Shown here: positions 33,835 through 42,981 of the stretch, in pieces
Layout of the letters: every line of letters starts with the position of its first letter
Position numbering within the stretch: the first letter of the stretch is position 1
Assembly: GCA_964494805.1 (NCBI GenBank)
Contig: CAZBST010000002.1
Span: 1 to 64,000 of the forward strand
Direction of reading: 5' to 3'
Source: CAIYOL01 sp964494805
GTDB taxonomy: Bacteria; Planctomycetota; Phycisphaerae; Sedimentisphaerales; Anaerobacaceae
Length of the DNA: 64,000 nucleotides
Position numbers and translations under genes: made by a program
Notes under the pieces: generated by a model
Told to the model about the DNA's origin: nothing
Databases searched by the model: none
What the model saw: the letters and a program-made list of their open reading frames with translations, nothing else

Positions 33835-36390
33835 CTAAATGACGATGTTTACCAGCCGGGATTTGATAACGATTATTTTTTTAGGTTCTTTTCCAACCAA
33901 GGCTTTTTTAACCTTTTCGCGGGCAAGGGCCTTTTGTTTTATCTGTTCTTCATCTGCATCGGTAGAAACAACAATTCTATCTTTTATTTTGCCGTTGACC
34001 TGAACCACCAATTCGACCTCTTTTTCCTTTACAAGTTCTTTGTCATATTCAGGCCAAGCTTCATAAGCCAAACTTTCTGTATGGCCTAACCTCTCCCAAA
34101 GTTCTTCAGCAATATGAGGAGCGAACGGAGCAAGAACGAGGATGAACTTCTCAACAACAGATTTGGGTCTGATTTCCTGCTTGCTCAGGTGATTTATAAA
34201 AATCATCATCTGGCTGATAGCAGTGTTAAAACCGAAGGTTTCAATATCATAGCCGACTTTCTTTATAGTTTGATGCAGTAATCTAAGTGTTGCGTCATCG
34301 GTATCGGCATCTTTGATTGCTTCGACAAGTTCTCCGGTATTCTCATCGACGACCGTTCGCCAAGTCCTCTGGAGAAATCGATACACGCCTTCCACGCCCT
34401 GCATACTCCAGGGCTTGATTGACTCCAACGGCCCCATAAACATTTCATACAGCCGCATCGAATCAGCACCATAATCAGCGACGACTTTATCCGGATTAAT
34501 CACATTGCCTCTGGATTTGCTCATCTTTTGGCCGTCCTCGCCTAAAATCATTCCCTGATTGACTAACTTCTTAAACGGCTCTTTAGTGCTGACGAAACCT
34601 AAGTCGAAAAGCAGCTTGTGCCAGAAGCGGGCATACAAAAGGTGCAGCACCGCATGCTCGGCTCCGCCGATATACAAATCAACAGGCATCCAGTATTTTT
34701 CCTTCTTCAGGTCCCAGCTTTGCTGAGCATTTTGCGGGTCAAGGTATCGCAGATAATACCAGCAGCTTCCCGCCCATTGAGGCATTGTATTGGTCTCACG
34801 TTTTGCCTTTGAGCCGTCGGGCAGCGTGACATTGACCCAATCGGAGATATTGGCCAGCGGCGATTCGCCCGTGCCGCTCGGCTTATAGTTTTTGACCTCC
34901 GGCAGCTCTAAAGGCAAATCCTCTTCCGAAAGTCCGATGACACCACCATCTTTAGTATGCAAAAGCGGGAACGGCTCGCCCCAGTATCGCTGCCTGCTGA
35001 AAAGCCAGTCTCGCAGTTTATAATTGACCGCTTTTCCGCCAAGGCCTTTTTCAGCGAGCCAATTTGTAATTTGCTCTTTGAACTGGGCCGTTGGTAGGCC
35101 GTTAAACCGGCCGGAGTTAATTGCCTTACCATCGCCAACAAAACAAAACTGACCTTTCTTAACCAACTCAGCTTGCTCACTGTCATCTGGTTCAACAACC
35201 GGAATAATCAGCAAATTGAATTTCTTAGCAAATTCAAAATCTCGTTCGTCGTGTGCCGGCACCGACATAATTGCGCCACTGCCGTAGCTAATCAAAACGT
35301 AATCGCTTATCCAGATTGGAATCTTTTCGTTGTTTACGGGATTGACTGCATAAGCGCCTGTAAATACCCCTGTCTTTTCTTTGGCAAGGTCGGTTCGGTC
35401 TAAATCACTCTTACGAGCGGCATCTTCGCGATACTTTTTCACGGCAGCTTTTTTTTCCTTTGTCGTGATTACGTCCACAAACGGGTGCTCAGGGGCCAAC
35501 ACCATATATGTTGCTCCGAACAAGGTGTCCGGACGGGTAGTGAAAACGCGAATGGTTTCATTGAAACCGTCGACTTTGAAATCAACATCGGCTCCAATAC
35601 TTTTGCCTATCCAGTCGATTTGCAGTTTCTTTATGGATTCCGGCCAGTCAACTTCGGCCAAATCGTCGAGCAGGCGTTGGGCGTATTTGGTTATTCGCAA
35701 CATCCACTGTCGCATCGGCTTTCTGATTACCGGATGTCCCCCCCGCTCACTAACCCCGCTGATTACCTCTTCATTAGCCAAGACCGTTCCCAAAGCCGGA
35801 CACCAGTTGACTGCCACCTCATCCTCATAAGCGAGGCGATGCTCATCTATGTATTTTTGCTTTTCGATCCCGCTCAAGCCAGCAGGAACCGGCAACTGCT
35901 CGATTGGTTTGGCTTTTTGTTCGACCTCGTCAAAGTAACTGTTGAAAAATTTCAGAAATATCCATTGTGTCCACTTATAATAATTCGGGTCGGTAGTATT
36001 AACCTCCCGGTCCCAATCGTAGCTGAAGCCCAGCGATTTGATTTGCCGGCACATACCATCGATATTCTTTTGCGTCGTTTTGGCAGGCTGTGCACCGGTT
36101 TCAACAGCATACTGCTCGGCAGGCAGACCAAATGCATCCCAGCCCATCGGGTGCAGGACGTTGAAACCTTTCATCCGCTTATAGCGGGCGACAATGTCAC
36201 TTGCCGTATAACCTTCCGGATGGCCGACGTGTAGGCCAGCTGCGCTTGGGTATGGAAACATATCGAGAACGTAATACTTGCACCTGGAATTGTCGCAGTC
36301 CTTTGCTTTGAACGTTTTGCGCTCTTGCCAGAAGCGCTGCCACTTCTTTTCAATCTCGCTAAAATTGTAAGTCCCTGTTTTCTCACTCAT
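33835..36390 (-). CDS. leuS: leucyl-tRNA synthetase
   Basis: Class I synthetase charging tRNA-Leu. The HIGH-type signature is LHVGHPEGYT and KMSKS is EDGQKMSKSRGN. The editing domain has TTRPDTLFGATYMVLAPEH, and the C-terminal domain ends with the VNGKIKDR...A-K-x-L-VGK pattern seen in bacterial LeuRS. At 851 residues it has normal bacterial length. It leads the run leuS - DUF3795 - CYTH - lipid kinase - kdsA - radical SAM, with small gaps throughout. A tRNA-Pro gene lies 37 nt upstream on the same strand. Confidence 0.97.
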   Translation of the reverse strand: MSEKTGTYNFSEIEKKWQRFWQERKTFKAKDCDNSRCKYYVLDMFPYPSAAGLHVGHPEGYTASDIVARYKRMKGFNVLHPMGWDAFGLPAEQYAVETGAQPAKTTQKNIDGMCRQIKSLGFSYDWDREVNTTDPNYYKWTQWIFLKFFNSYFDEVEQKAKPIEQLPVPAGLSGIEKQKYIDEHRLAYEDEVAVNWCPALGTVLANEEVISGVSERGGHPVIRKPMRQWMLRITKYAQRLLDDLAEVDWPESIKKLQIDWIGKSIGADVDFKVDGFNETIRVFTTRPDTLFGATYMVLAPEHPFVDVITTKEKKAAVKKYREDAARKSDLDRTDLAKEKTGVFTGAYAVNPVNNEKIPIWISDYVLISYGSGAIMSVPAHDERDFEFAKKFNLLIIPVVEPDDSEQAELVKKGQFCFVGDGKAINSGRFNGLPTAQFKEQITNWLAEKGLGGKAVNYKLRDWLFSRQRYWGEPFPLLHTKDGGVIGLSEEDLPLELPEVKNYKPSGTGESPLANISDWVNVTLPDGSKAKRETNTMPQWAGSCWYYLRYLDPQNAQQSWDLKKEKYWMPVDLYIGGAEHAVLHLLYARFWHKLLFDLGFVSTKEPFKKLVNQGMILGEDGQKMSKSRGNVINPDKVVADYGADSMRLYEMFMGPLESIKPWSMQGVEGVYRFLQRTWRTVVDENTGELVEAIKDADTDDATLRLLHQTIKKVGYDIETFGFNTAISQMMIFINHLSKQEIRPKSVVEKFILVLAPFAPHIAEELWERLGHTESLAYEAWPEYDKELVKEKEVELVVQVNGKIKDRIVVSTDADEEQIKQKALAREKVKKALVGKEPKKIIVIKSRLVNIVI

Positions 36391-36427
36391 TTATTTCTAT
36401 CGTCTCTCTTACCAGCGTAAAAAGCAA

Positions 36428-36502
36428 TCGGGGTGACTGGACTTGAACCAGCGACCTCTGCGTCCCGAACGCAGCGCTCTAGCCAAACTGAGCTACACCC
36501 CG
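36428..36502 (-). tRNA. tRNA-Pro (anticodon CGG)
   Basis: A 75-nt cloverleaf read on the minus strand. The acceptor stem CGGGGTG / CACCCCG has seven pairs, with A73. The D stem is GCTC/GAGC, the anticodon stem CTGCG/CGCAG with loop TTCGGGA (anticodon CGG), and the T loop is TTCAAGT. C1-G72 and A73 are usual for proline tRNAs. CCA is not encoded. Confidence 0.95.
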
Positions 36503-36643
36503 TTTCATTTATGATTTATTATTGATAATTGATGATTTTAGAACCGAAGGCCAATCGTCGCATCTTCCATTTACGATTATCAACAATCAATCGGGAAATT
36601 AACACTCAGGATTACTATAGCATACATCAGAGACGCCTGCAAG

Positions 36644-36692
36644 TTATAATAGGTTAACAGGGTCTATGTCTATGGTAATCTTGACCGCAGGC
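36644..36692 (-). pseudogene. remnant of a priA 3' end
   Basis: Read on the minus strand this gives VKITIDIDPVNLL and a stop, a diverged copy of the VKVAIDIDPVNLF end of the intact PriA at 38094. The similarity extends past the stop into the spacer (TGCAAGTTA, TATAGCA) at about 36615-36643, matching 38066-38093. Upstream of the remnant the reading frame is closed, so only about 16 codons are kept. Confidence 0.75.
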
Positions 36693-36748
36693 AACTGGTC
36701 TTATTGCATGGCTTGTAAGTCTATTCGCAATGATTAAATTGTCAGCTG

Positions 36749-37864
36749 TTAAATAATAAAAAACTCTGACAAATCCTGTTTTAATCTGTTATGGGCCACC
36801 AAGTCTTTCGCTATCATAACAGATTTTTCTGAAAGCTTTCCCCATAACTTTTTGTTTTTGAGCAGACGCTCATATTGTGAAGTAAAACCATTGCCATTTT
36901 TGTCCTGATGAGAAAACATCTGAGCAGCATCTCTAAATCTATCAAACGCCGGTATTTCACTAAGCAGGAGAACATCGCCGCACAACGCAGCCTCGTGTGT
37001 AGCCAGTGAAAATGACTCACTAAAAGAAGTATTGACAAAAATATTGCTTAAATAATAATACTGGAACAATATTTTCTTCTGCATATATCTAATATAATAG
37101 ATTTGGTGCGGAAATCTCTTTCTTACGGACATCAACCTTTTATATATATTTCTTTCCAATACTTTTCCTACCACAAAAATCTTGAGATTTTTATGCTTTT
37201 TCAAAATCTTAACTATTTTCTTAACCAATAACTCAGCTCCCTTTATTTTTTCAAGGCGGCCTACATAAATCGAGACAATATCATTTTTTTTAATTCTATA
37301 TTTATCACGGATATTCTGTATTTCTTCTTTGTCCGGCGGAAAAGTTTCTATCGTATTTTCAACCAGAATGATTTTTTCTGAAAAGCGAGGAAAGTATCTA
37401 ATAAAATTATCGTACTCATAACGGGAAGGACAAATTACCCTATCAGATATTTTTATCATCTCTTCTTGATTCAGAAGAAACCTGTTCAGTGTTTTAAATC
37501 CGGCATCTCTTTCCCTGCGTAATATACTGTGAAAATGATAGAATATTTTAGGTTTTGGCCCTTTATGATTTTTAATCTTGTGCAGGGATTGAGTCCAATT
37601 CACAAAGTTTTGGATAATATAATTGAACTTACACCAGTTAAAATTATTCTGGAAAGAATGGAAATCCGGATAACGGAGCAAAGTTTCATCTGGAAGTAAT
37701 ACTTTTACCGGGAATTTTTTAAGGAAATGAGCGCTTATAAGAACATAAACATCATATCCCATATCCAACAGAACCCGCCTGTATTGTTTGACGATTTGGC
37801 CAACGCCTCCGCAGTATGTTTCACCTTTCGGATATTCAAAAGTCATAAGAAGAATTTTTCTCAT
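36749..37864 (-). CDS. GT4-type glycosyltransferase in an AT-rich islet
   Basis: A 371-residue glycosyltransferase of the GT-B fold. Near the N-terminus is GGVGQIVKQYRRVL, in the second domain IYVGRLEKIKGAELLVKKI, and the donor-binding motif E-x7-E lies in ESFSLATHEAAL. These point to a retaining family-4 enzyme; donor and acceptor are unknown. The gene is markedly AT-rich, with many Ile, Lys and Phe codons, unlike its neighbours. It is alone between two copies of tRNA-Pro-like and priA-end sequence, which suggests arrival by recombination. The gap to the right (37865-37999) shows nothing. Confidence 0.85.
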   Translation of the reverse strand: MRKILLMTFEYPKGETYCGGVGQIVKQYRRVLLDMGYDVYVLISAHFLKKFPVKVLLPDETLLRYPDFHSFQNNFNWCKFNYIIQNFVNWTQSLHKIKNHKGPKPKIFYHFHSILRRERDAGFKTLNRFLLNQEEMIKISDRVICPSRYEYDNFIRYFPRFSEKIILVENTIETFPPDKEEIQNIRDKYRIKKNDIVSIYVGRLEKIKGAELLVKKIVKILKKHKNLKIFVVGKVLERNIYKRLMSVRKRFPHQIYYIRYMQKKILFQYYYLSNIFVNTSFSESFSLATHEAALCGDVLLLSEIPAFDRFRDAAQMFSHQDKNGNGFTSQYERLLKNKKLWGKLSEKSVMIAKDLVAHNRLKQDLSEFFII

Positions 37865-37999
37865 GTTTCCCTTAATCCTTTATATAAAACCTCAAACTGA
37901 AAGTCAGACACAATTTCATCTAATTTGAAATAACCGAAACACCCCATTAGAAAAAGTATGTTCGGTAGCGAAATTGACATTTCTAACAGGATTTATCAC

Positions 38000-38044
38000 T
38001 CGGGGCGACAAGGCTTGAACCTGCTCAAATTGAGCTACACCCCG
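38000..38044 (-). pseudogene. tRNA-Pro remnant lacking the anticodon arm
   Basis: On the minus strand the acceptor arm CGGGGTG pairs with CGCCCCG (one wobble), TA and the D stem GCTC/GAGC follow with a five-base loop, then a T-arm-like segment with GGTTCAAGCC. The anticodon arm and variable loop are missing, so only about 45 nt remain. The 5' half is the same as the intact tRNA-Pro at 36428-36502, while the T arm differs. Confidence 0.8.
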
Positions 38045-38093
38045 GAAAAACATTAAAATGAAAAATATAGCACATGATTTCTTGAATTGCAAG

Positions 38094-40463
38094 TTAAAAT
38101 AAGTTAACAGGGTCTATATCTATGGCGACCTTGACCACGGGGCGGAGCCGTCGCAGGTCGGTCCGAAGAGTCGTAAATAATCGCTGTATAGTTTCCGCAT
38201 ACGGTGCCTGGATAATTATCTGCATCCTGTGGAATCGCTGAATTCGACTTATCACCGCCGGCATCGGCCCCCTGACAGTTATCCTCAGGTCGTCCCGTCT
38301 TATAATATCATCGACCTTTCGGCGTATCACGACAGAAGCAGTCTGGAGCTTATCAAAATTTCTGTCCCGCATAATCAAGGCAGCCAGCCGCCAGAACGGC
38401 GGTAAATTACAGGCCTTGCGATGTTTTAATTCCTCCTTGACGAATCCGTCAAAATCATTTTTGAGCGCAAACTGTATGGCTGGCTGGTCCGGCAAAAATG
38501 TTTGAACGAATACTACACCTTTTTTCACAGAGCGTCCTGCCCGGCCGGCCACGTGAGAAATCAATTGGAATGTCCGCTCGTTCGCCCTGAAATCCGGCAG
38601 ATAAAGACAGGTATCAGCGACGATAATGCCGACCAGCGTTACGTTCGGAAAATGCAAACCCTTGGCCAGCATTTGCGTCCCGGCCAATATATCTATTTTG
38701 CTTTCGCTAAAATCTTTCAAGACACGATAATAGCCCCGCCCTGCCATAGAATCGCTGTCAACACGCGAGATACGGGCCTGCGGGAATTTTCCGGCCAGCT
38801 CCCCTTCGAGCCGCTGCGAGCCAAACCCAATCATCGCAAACCCGGCGCCGCACAAAGGACATTTTTCCGGCACAAGGGTCTGCGCCCCGCAATAGTGACA
38901 CACCGCAAAACCGTAATCCATATGTTTTCCTGTCACCGTCCGCATCCGGCTGATGTCACGCGGCGGCGACTTGTGAAACGTCAACGTTACATCGCAATTC
39001 CGGCAGTGCAGCGTATATCTGCACGATGGGCAGAACACAAAATTACTGTAACCGCGCCTGTTCAAAAGTAAAATCGCCTGCTCACCTTTGGCCAGCACCT
39101 TTTCCAGATGTTCGGCAAGCGGCTCGGAAATCAAACTTATGCCTTCCTTTGTGTGAAATCCGTCCCGCAAATCGACAAGCTTCATTTCGGGAAAGGCCAG
39201 GTCCATTACCCTTTTTGGTAAATGCACCAGACTAAAATACTTTTTACTCCGGCTGTTAAACAGCGTTTCAAGCGAGGGAGTGGCACTACCTAAAATGCAA
39301 TGTGCATTCAACAACTGCGCCCGCTTTATCGCCACGTCCCTTGCATTATACCGAGGAGCTGTATCCTGCTTGAAGCTCGGCTCATGCTCTTCATCGACAA
39401 CGATAAGACCGGGCTTCGGTAGCGGCGCAAAGACCGCCGAGCGAGCACCGATAACAACATCAGCACCACCTTCTCTTATTTTATGCCACTGGGCGTTGCG
39501 CTGAGCAGAGGTCAATCCCGAATGCATAACAGCTATCTTCTCAAATCTCGAGCTGAACCGTTGAACAGTTTGAGCAGTAAGGGCTATTTCCGGAAGCAGA
39601 ACGATAGCACTTTTGCCCTTTTGCAAAACCATCTCAATCGCCCTTATATAAAGCTCGGTCTTGCCACTGTCGGTAACGCCGTGCAAAAGCGTAACGCCGA
39701 ACGCACCCGAATTTATCTCGGCGTCGAAATGAGCCAGGGCCTTCTGCTGGTCTTCGTTTAATACAACCTTATCGGTTTTTATCGCCATCCCTGCCGGAAT
39801 AGCCGGCAAAGACTTTAATATGGTCTTCTGCACTATTTTGACGAGCTGTTTTTCAGCCAAATTCTTTAAAGGTTCGTTCGTGCAGCCGACCTCCGTCAAT
39901 AAACCCTGCAGTTCCAAAGCTGAGTCCGAATTAAAGGCCTTTTCCCGCTGTAGGTATTCGACAATCTGTTTTTGTTTTTTGCCTCTTAATCTCCCGACGG
40001 CCTCTTCGACGCCACCAGCAAGATAAATTTGCTTTTCTGTTTTGACCCCTGCTCCTTTTTTCACCGCCCCCGGCACCATTGCAGCAAGAACCTGCCCTAA
40101 GGGACAAACATAATAACCGCTAATCCACCACGCCAGCTCCAACAAAGCAGCATCCAATAACGGCTCTTCATCAATTACGCAGGAAATCTTTTTTAATTTA
40201 AATTTACGACCCTCTCCGTTTGCACCTTTGTGCTCCTGCCCTTCTGCCACCACTTCGACACAAAAACCTTTTTCGAGTTTATCCTTTCTGCCGAACGGCG
40301 CCTCAACCCGCTGTCCTGTTTCAATCGGCCAGAATTCGTCCGGCACAAGGTAATCAAATTCCATATCCGCCGCTGTCTCAAACGCCACTCGAATAATATG
40401 ACTGCATTTGCTTTGCTGAATATCTTCCGTCACAAACAAACTGTTTGTTTGATACCTATTCAT
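38094..40463 (-). CDS. priA: primosomal protein N' (replication restart helicase)
   Basis: Superfamily 2 helicase that reloads the replisome at stalled forks. Walker A is GVTDSGKTELY, the Walker B box is DEEHE, and two zinc-binding cysteine groups (CPSCRYTLHCRNCDVTL and CHYCGAQ...CPLCGA) are present, as required for PriA. GTQMLAKGLHFP and AGRAGR complete the helicase motifs. The ATG at 40463 (MNRYQTNSLF) is chosen; the frame runs to 40550 inside the upstream lipoprotein gene. Its start overlaps that gene by 8 nt. Its last 16 codons are duplicated, in diverged form, at 36644-36692. Confidence 0.95.
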   Translation of the reverse strand: MNRYQTNSLFVTEDIQQSKCSHIIRVAFETAADMEFDYLVPDEFWPIETGQRVEAPFGRKDKLEKGFCVEVVAEGQEHKGANGEGRKFKLKKISCVIDEEPLLDAALLELAWWISGYYVCPLGQVLAAMVPGAVKKGAGVKTEKQIYLAGGVEEAVGRLRGKKQKQIVEYLQREKAFNSDSALELQGLLTEVGCTNEPLKNLAEKQLVKIVQKTILKSLPAIPAGMAIKTDKVVLNEDQQKALAHFDAEINSGAFGVTLLHGVTDSGKTELYIRAIEMVLQKGKSAIVLLPEIALTAQTVQRFSSRFEKIAVMHSGLTSAQRNAQWHKIREGGADVVIGARSAVFAPLPKPGLIVVDEEHEPSFKQDTAPRYNARDVAIKRAQLLNAHCILGSATPSLETLFNSRSKKYFSLVHLPKRVMDLAFPEMKLVDLRDGFHTKEGISLISEPLAEHLEKVLAKGEQAILLLNRRGYSNFVFCPSCRYTLHCRNCDVTLTFHKSPPRDISRMRTVTGKHMDYGFAVCHYCGAQTLVPEKCPLCGAGFAMIGFGSQRLEGELAGKFPQARISRVDSDSMAGRGYYRVLKDFSESKIDILAGTQMLAKGLHFPNVTLVGIIVADTCLYLPDFRANERTFQLISHVAGRAGRSVKKGVVFVQTFLPDQPAIQFALKNDFDGFVKEELKHRKACNLPPFWRLAALIMRDRNFDKLQTASVVIRRKVDDIIRRDDLRITVRGPMPAVISRIQRFHRMQIIIQAPYAETIQRLFTTLRTDLRRLRPVVKVAIDIDPVNLF

Positions 40464-40761
40464 CACTTCTTTTTTTGATTTTTTCCAAAACTTTTTTGGT
40501 GTTATAAGCGGCACGCCAGGCAGCAATAGCGGCAAGACTTGTTGCAACAATAGCTATCAAAGAGGCAATAAGTGCTCCAACAGCAATTTCATCCGGGACA
40601 ATCTTTATCGGTAACGGCTCTTCAGCCTGTGCCTTGATTTTTACCGGCAGCCCCTGTTCAGATTTTACTTCCACTTCGCTCCTTAGTTTCAGGTCTGTCA
40701 CTTTGCCGGCACAGCCGGCGAGCAAAAAAACCACTACCATAAGAAAAATTGTATTTTTCAT
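40456..40761 (-). CDS. small lipoprotein with a second transmembrane helix
   Basis: A 101-residue protein with a clear lipobox (FLLAGC at residues 13-18), a polar stretch with repeated KI and E/P residues, a hydrophobic helix near residues 60-84 (GALIASLIAIVATSLAAIAAW) and a basic end. I do not recognise a family. The layout suggests an outer- or inner-membrane lipoprotein with an additional anchor. It overlaps the priA start, so the two are translated together, although a shared role is not obvious. Confidence 0.65.
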   Translation of the reverse strand: MKNTIFLMVVVFLLAGCAGKVTDLKLRSEVEVKSEQGLPVKIKAQAEEPLPIKIVPDEIAVGALIASLIAIVATSLAAIAAWRAAYNTKKVLEKIKKRSDE

Positions 40762-40899
40762 CTTACTTTATCCCTTAATTTTCATCTTTGCCGGCGATTG
40801 TCCCAGTTTGAAACAGCTATGTCAACACCGCCTTTTTCTTGAGTTTTGCAGCTCCTGGGCGTAGAATGACATAGATTGATGCAAACTAAATAAAAGTGG

Positions 40900-40919
40900 A
40901 TTCCTGCTTGCGCAGGAAT
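40900..40919. repeat. dispersed intergenic palindrome (ATTCCTGC...GCAGGAAT)
   Basis: ATTCCTGCTTGCGCAGGAAT is an imperfect palindrome with TGG before and GACA after. Its spurious minus-strand translation reads VIPAQAGIH, the hallmark of a palindromic element found between genes in many bacteria. It lies just before uvrB in the gap 40762-40938. Confidence 0.7.
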
Positions 40920-40938
40920 GACAAATTCATAATAAAAA

Positions 40939-42981
40939 ATGGGAATATTCAAACTAAATAGTTCGTTCAGCCCTGCCGGAGACCAGCCGCAGGCAATAAA
41001 GCGGCTTGCAGAAGGCCTGCGTGCAGGCAAAAAATTCCAGACCCTTATGGGCGTAACGGGCAGCGGCAAGACATTCACAATGGCCGAGACCCTGGCTCAA
41101 CTCGACCTGCCGGTGCTTGTCATATCGCACAATAAGACATTGGCCGCCCAGCTTTACGAGGAATTCAAGGAGCTTTTCCCGGAAAATGCCGTCGAATATT
41201 TCGTCAGCTATTACGATTACTATCAGCCGGAAGCTTACATCCCCCAGCGAGATATTTACATAGAAAAAGATGCCTCGAAAAACGCCGACCTCGACCGGCT
41301 CCGCCTTTCCACCACTACCAGCTTATCAACAAGAAACGATTGTATTATTGTCGCATCCGTCTCCTGTATTTTCGGTCTCGGCTCGCCGGAAGACTATAAA
41401 GCTTCGGTGGTGGCAGTGCGAACGGGCGACAGCATCAAGAGAAACGACCTGCTTGGAAGATTTGCAGACCTGCAATACACCAGAAACGACTTCGACTTCG
41501 CAAGAGGGACATTCCGCGTCCGCGGAGACGTAGTCGAGCTGTATCCTTCTTACGAAACTTTTGCTGTCCGCTTCGAATTCTTCGGCGACTGCATTGAAAA
41601 AATCAGCTATATAAATCCAACATCTGCAGAAACCCTCGCCGTTGAAGAACAGGTTTTTATCTATCCGGCTGAGCACTATGTTATGCCGGCCGAAAGAACA
41701 GATTCAGCAATAGAGAACATAAAGGCCGAGTTGAAAGAACGGCTGGAGCAATTCCGCCAGCAGGGCAAACTCCTCGAAGCCCAACGACTGCAGGCCCGAA
41801 CTATGTATGACCTTGAAATGATGCAGGAGGTCGGCTACTGCAGCGGGATTGAAAATTACGCCAGACATTTAGCGGGTCTGCCGCCCGGAGCAAGGCCCTA
41901 CACGCTGATTGATTATTTTCCGAAAGACTTTTTATTATTCATAGATGAATCGCACGTCACCATACCACAATTGCGGGCGATGTGGGCCGGTGACAGAAGC
42001 AGAAAAGAGGTCTTGGTCGAGCACGGCTTTCGGCTGCCCAGCGCATTAGATAACAGGCCTCTGCGATTCGAAGAATTTCAGGAAAACTGGGCAAAGGTCA
42101 TTTTTGTTTCCGCCACGCCGGGCGAGTTCGAGCTGGAAAAATGCAACAACGAGGTCGTCGAGCAAATCATAAGACCAACGGGATTAGTGGACCCGGAAAT
42201 CTTTGTCCACCCGGCCGGCAATCAGGTTCCGCATCTGCTTGGCGAAATCGAAAAACGAGTCAAAGCCAAAGAACGGATGCTCGTTACGACCCTGACAAAA
42301 AGAATGGCGGAAGACCTGGCAGGCTTTATTACAAAAAAAGGTTTTCGATGCCGTTATCTGCACAGCGAAATCGACACGCTCGAAAGAATCGAGATACTGC
42401 GGGACCTGCGCAACGGCGAATTTGACGTGCTGGTAGGAATCAATCTATTGCGGGAGGGCCTTGATTTGCCGGAGGTCTCAGCCGTCGCAATCCTCGATGC
42501 GGATAAAGAAGGGTTCCTGCGCAGCCAGATTTCACTGATACAAACCATCGGCAGAACGGCACGAAATATCAACGCCACCGTCTTTTTATATGCCGATACG
42601 GTTACTAAATCGATGCAAAAAGCTATTGACGAAACAAATAGACGCCGTAAAATTCAACTAAAATTCAACAAAGACCATAACATTACGCCTGAAACGATAA
42701 AAAAGGAGATTCGCAGCAGCCTAACCGAGCAGATAAAGGCAAGAAAGACCGCCCGTGAAGCGATCCGGTTCGAAGAACGTGAATATGACAAGGTCGAATT
42801 GGCCAGACAAATTGAGAAAGAAATGCTCGAAGCTGCACAGGAATTGGATTTTGAAAGAGCGGCTTTTCTGAGAGACCAGCTGCAGGAACTGAAAGAATTA
42901 CCGGAATTCGCTCTCATAGAATCGAGGAAAAAGAAAAGAAGCTTTTTAGCCACAAAAAAGCAAAGGAAAAAACTCAAATGA
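40939..42981 (+). CDS. uvrB: excinuclease ABC subunit B
   Basis: Damage-verifying helicase of nucleotide excision repair. Walker A is GVTGSGKTFT, the beta-hairpin region has YYDYYQPEAYIP, helicase motifs VSATPGEFE, GINLLREGLDLPEV and QTIGRTARN follow, and the C-terminal UvrB/UvrC interaction domain is present (ELDFERAAFLRDQLQEL). The length of 680 is normal. There is little ribosome-site sequence before the ATG. It overlaps nadC by four bases (ATGA). Confidence 0.97.
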   Translation: MGIFKLNSSFSPAGDQPQAIKRLAEGLRAGKKFQTLMGVTGSGKTFTMAETLAQLDLPVLVISHNKTLAAQLYEEFKELFPENAVEYFVSYYDYYQPEAYIPQRDIYIEKDASKNADLDRLRLSTTTSLSTRNDCIIVASVSCIFGLGSPEDYKASVVAVRTGDSIKRNDLLGRFADLQYTRNDFDFARGTFRVRGDVVELYPSYETFAVRFEFFGDCIEKISYINPTSAETLAVEEQVFIYPAEHYVMPAERTDSAIENIKAELKERLEQFRQQGKLLEAQRLQARTMYDLEMMQEVGYCSGIENYARHLAGLPPGARPYTLIDYFPKDFLLFIDESHVTIPQLRAMWAGDRSRKEVLVEHGFRLPSALDNRPLRFEEFQENWAKVIFVSATPGEFELEKCNNEVVEQIIRPTGLVDPEIFVHPAGNQVPHLLGEIEKRVKAKERMLVTTLTKRMAEDLAGFITKKGFRCRYLHSEIDTLERIEILRDLRNGEFDVLVGINLLREGLDLPEVSAVAILDADKEGFLRSQISLIQTIGRTARNINATVFLYADTVTKSMQKAIDETNRRRKIQLKFNKDHNITPETIKKEIRSSLTEQIKARKTAREAIRFEEREYDKVELARQIEKEMLEAAQELDFERAAFLRDQLQELKELPEFALIESRKKKRSFLATKKQRKKLK

